This document shows positions 59,680 to 64,000 of a DNA stretch of 64,000 nucleotides, piece by piece. Below the pieces are notes generated by a model that worked only from the letters and a program-made list of their open reading frames with translations, made no database searches and was not told the origin of the DNA. Where the stretch lies: the IMG/VR virus record IMGVR_UViG_3300037137_001027, positions 95,508 to 159,507 of that record. One strand, 5' to 3'. The DNA comes from a virus. Within the stretch, counting starts at the first letter, position 1. Every line of letters starts with the position of its first letter. The position numbers and the translations under genes are program-made.

Positions 59680-61212
59680 TTACTCCCGATGTAATTTTTG
59701 AGTCATACTTAATCGTGTGTTGGCAACTGTAATGGAAGTAACGCCTTTGGTATTACATGTAGGTTTCTTTTTCCCGTTGCAACTACAGCCAGCGTTATTT
59801 TCTGGCTTCCAGCACTTAAGAAATTCAATTTGGTTAGGGTTTGTGCAGTTATTCAGAAAACAGCCCGCAAAATGACTACGAATCAAATTACCATCTGGAG
59901 TAATTTCAAATGGCGTGGCTTTGTCTGCCCTAATCAAACCTTTTTCATGCAAAAAGTCAACACAATCACGGGCATGATCTATCAATTCCATTGGAGATGT
60001 TACCACACTGTCCACACAATTGCCCTGTTGGTCAAATTCGTAATAAGTGTCGTTTGGAACTTCAACATTAACCATAAAATCAGGTAGTGTCAATAGTTCA
60101 ATATTCTTGCTTCTTACCACTGATACCGCACTGTGTTCAATTACTTCGTCTGATGGCTCCAGCATTGCTTTGAACATTGTCCAGTCCATCGAAACCATTG
60201 GACGAACAACCTGTCGCAAAATACCACGCTTGATAAAAGCATCGTTAATTACTTGATTGTACAAATAGTTATTGAGTTTATCCTGCACCAGCATTGCTCT
60301 TGCAAATGCGTCATAAAACCTAATCGTTGCAGGAGCATTAGAGATAGCATTGAATGTGTAAGAAGTCAACACATCTCTTGCATTTATCAATGCGGTTTTT
60401 GCATCTGGAGTAACTTTCCTTTGTGCTTCGTAAATTCCACAAAGGCAATCATACCAAGCACCAAGAAACACACGGGAAAAACTGTGCGGTTCACTCGTCA
60501 ATTGATTGTCTACACCATTTCTAGGTAACTTTTCTGGTTCAATATAGGTAAAATTATTGACCGCATTGCGTAATGCGCCCGCCGTATGACCACCACGCCC
60601 ACCTGTGAGATTGAATATGGCTTGACCCATCTCTTCCGCCAATTTTGTAAGTGTATTGCTTTGGGCAATATTGCCACCCGTCTCATTTAACACCAATTCA
60701 AGAAATTCATCATGCTGCATAGCATTAATGATTGCATTAATGTCACCAAATGCTTCGTGGAAGCCCCAAATTTCATAAGCCTGAACATTGAATAGGTCAG
60801 GCCGTAATGCATCCAAAAGAGCATGACCTAATTCGTGTAAAACTACATCAGATGAATTAACCGCATACACCATATTCCTTGTAACAGGGTCCATTGCATA
60901 AAAGAACCTTAACGCCTGTCGATCATAAAAAGCGTTTAGTTGTTTGCCAGCCCGTGGCTGAACGTATAGAGTTTGCACAGATGACCAGTGATTTAGTAAT
61001 GGAGTCTTTAGATGCTTTCTCATAACATTAATACCTTGTGTAACATTGTAATGACACAAAGCCGCTTGGTGTTCGAGAGTATACATAGTTGTGGTTGCAC
61101 CACGGAATCCATCAATTCTAAAATCCATGCCATTTGGCTTAGGCGGCAAATCAACAGGGATTACTAGACTAGGTGTAGTAGGATCGTTTAAGACATAATT
61201 AATATCTGGCAT
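59680..61212 (-). CDS. M4-type (thermolysin-like) zinc metallopeptidase
   Basis: 510 residues. DVVLHELGHALLDALRPDLF gives His126, Glu127 and His130, and GFHEAFGDINAI gives Glu153 as third zinc ligand, 23 residues after His130. Further down, SEPHSFSRVFLGAWYDCL is the conserved [HY]-x-x-S-x-[VI]-[FL]-x-x-[AG]-[FW]-Y region of this clan. No signal peptide or propeptide is seen, so it would stay cytoplasmic or be virion-borne. It ends with CSCNGKKKPTCNTKG. ATG at 61212 has AGAGG upstream. Confidence 0.75.
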   Translation of the reverse strand: MPDINYVLNDPTTPSLVIPVDLPPKPNGMDFRIDGFRGATTTMYTLEHQAALCHYNVTQGINVMRKHLKTPLLNHWSSVQTLYVQPRAGKQLNAFYDRQALRFFYAMDPVTRNMVYAVNSSDVVLHELGHALLDALRPDLFNVQAYEIWGFHEAFGDINAIINAMQHDEFLELVLNETGGNIAQSNTLTKLAEEMGQAIFNLTGGRGGHTAGALRNAVNNFTYIEPEKLPRNGVDNQLTSEPHSFSRVFLGAWYDCLCGIYEAQRKVTPDAKTALINARDVLTSYTFNAISNAPATIRFYDAFARAMLVQDKLNNYLYNQVINDAFIKRGILRQVVRPMVSMDWTMFKAMLEPSDEVIEHSAVSVVRSKNIELLTLPDFMVNVEVPNDTYYEFDQQGNCVDSVVTSPMELIDHARDCVDFLHEKGLIRADKATPFEITPDGNLIRSHFAGCFLNNCTNPNQIEFLKCWKPENNAGCSCNGKKKPTCNTKGVTSITVANTRLSMTQKLHRE

Positions 61213-61247
61213 ATTTTACCTCTAGTCTATATATTATTAATAACACT

Positions 61248-61820
61248 ATGCTAGAAAAAGAAAAAATAATAAGAGAGCAGAGAGTTGCTCAAGCTACTGA
61301 CAAGAATTATGTAGGATTAGAAGGTAAGTTTGGAGTTATCTTAAAATACCTTGGTAAGCCAATCATATCTCAAGAATCAGCCAACTATAACGTGACGGAT
61401 TGGCAGGATGTTTATGATTTGCAAGAGGAGGATGGCTTCCCTGAACACGATCCTGATGCACCAATAACCGAGATGGGTAAAGTTTTTGATGGACTAAAAT
61501 ATGGTTATCACCTCGAAATTAGCTACCTTAAAGATGGTGCTATTCCTGTTAAAAAAAGTGAATATCGCACTGTATATGAACAAGCATTCAAGGTTTTGAA
61601 AGTATCTTATAAAGGATGCTTAGTTTATTTAGAAGCAGAAAATGAAATTCATATATTTACACCAAATCCAGAATGGGAAGACATGGTGACTAAAATATAT
61701 GAATCTGCACGGAAACTTCAAAATACATACAAATTTAATGTTTCTTTAAATATGCAGACAGAAATTAAAGATAAGAAATTGAACTTATTAGAGAGGCTGA
61801 GAGAGAAGTGGGGAATTTAG
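61248..61820 (+). CDS. hypothetical protein, 190 aa
   Basis: Starts MLEKEKIIREQRVAQATDKN in a gap divergent from the metallopeptidase. Beta-rich centre with GKFGVILKYLGKPIISQESA, EEDGFPEHDPDAPITEMG and YGYHLEISYLKDGAI; C-terminal helix SARKLQNTYKF. No recognised family. It ends just before a long stem-loop terminator, so it is probably a single-gene unit. Confidence 0.5.
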   Translation: MLEKEKIIREQRVAQATDKNYVGLEGKFGVILKYLGKPIISQESANYNVTDWQDVYDLQEEDGFPEHDPDAPITEMGKVFDGLKYGYHLEISYLKDGAIPVKKSEYRTVYEQAFKVLKVSYKGCLVYLEAENEIHIFTPNPEWEDMVTKIYESARKLQNTYKFNVSLNMQTEIKDKKLNLLERLREKWGI

Positions 61821-61869
61821 AAACACAAAAAGTGAAATTAGAATTGGTAGTACGCATCCAAGATGAAAA

Positions 61870-61920
61870 GACGAGTGACAGGTTCGTTAATTTTATAACC
61901 TTGTCACTCGTCATTATTTT
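61870..61920 (+). terminator. bidirectional rho-independent terminator
   Basis: GACGAGTGACA (61870-61880) pairs perfectly with TGTCACTCGTC (61902-61912), extended by GGTT/AACC in the loop. T-rich tracts follow on both strands, so it can end the genes on either side. Confidence 0.85.
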
Positions 61921-61942
61921 TAACCTTATCACAGTTTACCTT

Positions 61943-62260
61943 TTATGCACCAGTAAATAGGTAATCATTGATGCGACTACGCTTGAGCGTGGATATCATC
62001 GGTCCCCGTGAAATAACCAAATAGTCCTTCTTTATTGAAGCTCGCATGTTCTTAACACGGGCAATCTTCCTTCGCAAGAAGGATTTAACAGGTGCAGCAT
62101 TCGGTGGTAGTACCACCTTGCCCGCACGAACTTCGTAACCCGTAATATGAGTATCCGTAGATTCAGTTATCAACACAGTCCTTTGAATTGGATGGGAGTG
62201 ACCACCCTTGTAATAAAAACGTGCTACAGGGTAAGTGTTAACCAGTTTGTACTTTTTCAT
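61943..62260 (-). CDS. small barrel-like protein, 105 aa
   Basis: Starts MKKYKLVNTYPVARFYYKGG; the longer upstream frame belongs to the CYTH gene, which overlaps by 23 bases. Beta-rich with HPIQRTVLITESTDTHITGY and EVRAGKVVLPPN, followed by a basic segment (SFLRRKIARVKNMRASIK). Looks like an SH3-type or small barrel with an RNA-binding-like basic face. Unknown function. Confidence 0.5.
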   Translation of the reverse strand: MKKYKLVNTYPVARFYYKGGHSHPIQRTVLITESTDTHITGYEVRAGKVVLPPNAAPVKSFLRRKIARVKNMRASIKKDYLVISRGPMISTLKRSRINDYLFTGA

Positions 62261-62783
62261 TGGTAAATTCCTTAACAAGTCTATAAAGGTCGCTAGCATA
62301 GCGGATGTCAGCTAATAATTTACTGGCAAACCTACAATCTGTCAAGGGAACTTCAAACAACAAATTTTCTCTGATGAAACGTGGCATAAAATCAGGAGCC
62401 AACTGTCCTTCTGGCATCTCAAATTCCGCTAACGCAAAGTAATTAATGCCGTTATGGTCTTTGAAAAAATCAACTTCCCAAATTTGACCCTGCTTGTCTG
62501 GCACAATGTAACGAACCTTTTCCAGTTTATTCATACATCGCGTCCACAAGTCATTAAAATCTCGTTCGTCAATTTGATTTTCAATTTCTACGACTCGGCC
62601 ATTAACCGTTGATTTAAGGGTTAAATAATGTTTGTTTTTCATTTTACGAAGCCTAAGAGAAGTCCCTTTGCTAGAAAACAAATAGCCTTGTAAGATTAAA
62701 TTCTTACTTTCAGCTAACTTCTGAAACTTCTCTTCGGTATCTTTATGCTCTAGCATGAATTTACATTCATTTTCGGTTGGCAT
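62238..62783 (-). CDS. CYTH domain protein (triphosphate tunnel enzyme)
   Basis: 181 residues. Begins MPTENECKFML, giving the E4-x-E6-x-K8 signature, then QGYLFSSKGTSLRLRKMKNK, YLTLKSTVNGRVVEIENQ, EKVRYIVP, WEVDFFKDHNG and FALAEFEMPEG. These are the strands of the CYTH/TTM beta tunnel, which binds triphosphates with two metal ions. Likely substrates are inorganic tripolyphosphate, thiamine triphosphate or nucleotides (cyclases). Its stop overlaps the previous gene start. Coupled to the ferritin-like gene. Confidence 0.75.
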   Translation of the reverse strand: MPTENECKFMLEHKDTEEKFQKLAESKNLILQGYLFSSKGTSLRLRKMKNKHYLTLKSTVNGRVVEIENQIDERDFNDLWTRCMNKLEKVRYIVPDKQGQIWEVDFFKDHNGINYFALAEFEMPEGQLAPDFMPRFIRENLLFEVPLTDCRFASKLLADIRYASDLYRLVKEFTNEKVQTG

Positions 62784-63226
62784 TACTTGATGTTCCTTTT
62801 GAGGAATTGTACGATTTCATCTAGATCACCACGACTATCTAAAAGCTGGTCTTCCAGAAACAATTCTACATACTTTGCATCACTAATATCAAGCTCTTTA
62901 CTATCCACTATTTCCTCCATACGATGCGCATAGTTCGCAACTACTTCACTCTCAAGCTGTTGCGCATACAAGAAGATTTCATGTGGATCAGTCAAATTGG
63001 GTATGTTTTTGTGGTCTGTTCTAGGCACTCCACCTAGCCCGACAATCACTTTTGCAAACTCCTGAATGTGCTTAAATTCACTTGCAGCATGTTCAGCCAA
63101 CCACTCTGCAACTTCATGTCGATAAGTGCCTTCTACTAAAAACGAGGAATGTAAATAAAAATGCATGTGCGTATATTCATTTACCAAATCATTGTTCAAT
63201 CTAGAAATCAACTCTAACTTATTCAT
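62783..63226 (-). CDS. ferritin-like protein, 147 aa
   Basis: A four-helix ferritin/bacterioferritin-like layout: NEYTHMHFYLHSSFL (Glu17), HAASEFKHIQEFAKVI (Glu50, His53), LGGVP, SEVVANYAHRMEEI (Glu94) and FLEDQLLDSRGDLDEI (Glu125). In bacterioferritin the last motif is E-x-x-H; here Leu128 replaces the His. GAAAGG precedes the ATG. It would bind iron or only keep the fold. It shares a one-base overlap with the CYTH gene. Confidence 0.7.
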   Translation of the reverse strand: MNKLELISRLNNDLVNEYTHMHFYLHSSFLVEGTYRHEVAEWLAEHAASEFKHIQEFAKVIVGLGGVPRTDHKNIPNLTDPHEIFLYAQQLESEVVANYAHRMEEIVDSKELDISDAKYVELFLEDQLLDSRGDLDEIVQFLKRNIK

Positions 63227-63377
63227 TTTTGCCTTTCTTTAACCACCAGCTTCGCAGTGCGTTGCTGGTAAAATAATGTATAACTGCGATCCCAAGTTCA
63301 GATAATAGAGTTCGATACTTAAAATCTTTGCAAGTACATTCTTTTATTGCAAGGAAACATAATTTGGCGGTTTGCAT
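63219..63377 (-). CDS. hypothetical protein, 52 aa
   Basis: Starts MQTAKLCFLAIKECTCKDFK and ends with a Lys-rich HYFTSNALRSWWLKKGKNE. Two closely spaced cysteines (CTC) and a hydrophobic middle are visible; it may be a small zinc or membrane-associated protein. Its stop overlaps the ferritin-like gene start. TATATATT precedes the ATG on this strand. Confidence 0.45.
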   Translation of the reverse strand: MQTAKLCFLAIKECTCKDFKYRTLLSELGIAVIHYFTSNALRSWWLKKGKNE

Positions 63378-63417
63378 AATATATAAAGGTAATTAGTTAG
63401 AAAGGTTTTGTTAAATT

Positions 63418-64000
63418 ATGAACATTGCTGATTCCCTCTGGCGAGGCAAGTACAAAAATTTAGAGGAATATTACAAAGCGGAATATCCATCCGAGTATTA
63501 TAGCCTCACCAAATACGAGTTAGACATTGACCCCGACGAGACTGTTGAAGATTATAACAAGTACGATGTGAATAAGCAACGTATAGAATACGCAAAATGC
63601 GCATTGGACTTTTTTTATTTTGCAAATAAGTATGTCAGGATTTTACACCCGAAACGTGGTGCCGTTCGTTTTCTTTGTTATAAATATCAACACCGTGTAG
63701 TAAATGACTTTGAAAAATATCGTTTCAATCTTATCTCAAAATTCCGTCAAGGTGGACTAACCACGTTGGCTGAGTTGTGGGGTATGTGGCGATGCATGTT
63801 CAAGTTAGATCAACAGATTGTTTTGTTGTCTAAGACAGACACAGAAGCTATCACGGCAGGTGAAATTGTTAATACTGCTGTTAAGAATTTACCAGACTGG
63901 ATGAAACCGACAGCGAATGAAGGTAAATGGAACGATCACCAAAAGCATTTTCCAGGCACGGGCGGGAAAATGATATTTGGTACTCCAGAGCGTGCGCGTG
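63418..64000 (+). CDS. terminase large subunit (gp17-like), N-terminal part
   Basis: ATG at 63418, AGAAAGG upstream. The visible 194 residues contain a T4-type large terminase N-terminus: FYFANKYVRILHPKRGAVRF, then YKYQHRVVNDFEKYRFN, the Walker A-like ISKFRQGGLTTLAELWGM, and IVLLSKTDTEAITAGEIVN followed by GKMIFGTPERA. The P-loop reads RQGGLTTL where classical ones have G-K-T. Known terminases package DNA into the prohead. The gene runs past the right edge. Confidence 0.85.
   Translation, partial: MNIADSLWRGKYKNLEEYYKAEYPSEYYSLTKYELDIDPDETVEDYNKYDVNKQRIEYAKCALDFFYFANKYVRILHPKRGAVRFLCYKYQHRVVNDFEKYRFNLISKFRQGGLTTLAELWGMWRCMFKLDQQIVLLSKTDTEAITAGEIVNTAVKNLPDWMKPTANEGKWNDHQKHFPGTGGKMIFGTPERAR

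Noticed and set aside
61808-61960. 50-codon GTG frame with a hydrophobic C-terminus
   Set aside because: It runs through a perfect stem-loop terminator, its ribosome binding site is weak, and T-rich DNA easily gives hydrophobic residues.

Overview
The window is a contiguous piece of a tailed-phage genome, AT-rich (GC below half by eye) and almost completely coding; no stretch above about 150 bases lacks a gene or regulatory structure. The T4-type contractile-tail baseplate genes (LysM-like wedge protein gp53, gp25, gp6/baseplate J, tail protein I, a gp5-like OB-fold spike), a very large tape measure and a T4-type large terminase at the right edge point to a large myovirus with a T4-like architecture. 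The major capsid, portal and sheath genes are not here. I cannot name the phage, and the host cannot be read from the sequence with confidence.

Layout. 1-3109: the end of an HNH endonuclease, small unknown proteins, a methyltransferase and a possible tail-tube-like protein. 3176-4114: two proteins with a T4-like capsid-targeting N-terminus. 9907 down to 4095: a minus-strand run of about 17 small genes with an early or host-takeover look (zinc peptidase, histidine phosphatase, ClpP-like protease, zinc-knuckle proteins, several tiny membrane proteins). 9992-14201: a glycosyltransferase, a radical SAM enzyme, a broken HAD/Swiss-army-knife gene, a CCA-transferase-like protein with a changed catalytic motif, and a coiled-coil membrane protein. 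14268-18535: virion-assembly-type proteins interrupted by an HNH endonuclease. 18615-33852: tape measure, hub, spike and baseplate wedge in one plus-strand operon with strong ribosome binding sites. 35762-43775: coiled-coil protein, two PKD-domain proteins and a 1404-residue Cys/Pro repeat fibre, the last three sharing an N-terminal module. 43777-49742: sugar-metabolism-type enzymes, a likely abundant virion protein closed by a terminator, and an actin-like ATPase. 49751-63377: a Gly-zipper/Pro-Ala virion candidate, a GlpX-type fructose-1,6-bisphosphatase, several glycosyltransferases, primase, a PD-(D/E)XK nuclease, a polyacidic protein, an M4-type metallopeptidase, CYTH and ferritin-like proteins. 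63418-64000: the start of the large terminase.

Themes. (1) A short Phe-x-x-aromatic-aliphatic motif resembling the T4 capsid-targeting sequence recurs at the N-terminus, and twice near the C-terminus, of otherwise unrelated proteins, suggesting a set of head-packaged proteins. (2) Five to seven glycosyltransferase-type genes lie next to tail-fibre and virion genes, suggesting virion or DNA glycosylation. (3) Several monocistronic or operon-leading genes have a TATAAATA/TATATAAT-like box within about 15 bases of the ATG and no Shine-Dalgarno, unlike the operon-internal genes. (4) Auxiliary enzymes rare in phages are present: GlpX, M4 peptidase, ferritin-like, actin-like and radical SAM proteins.
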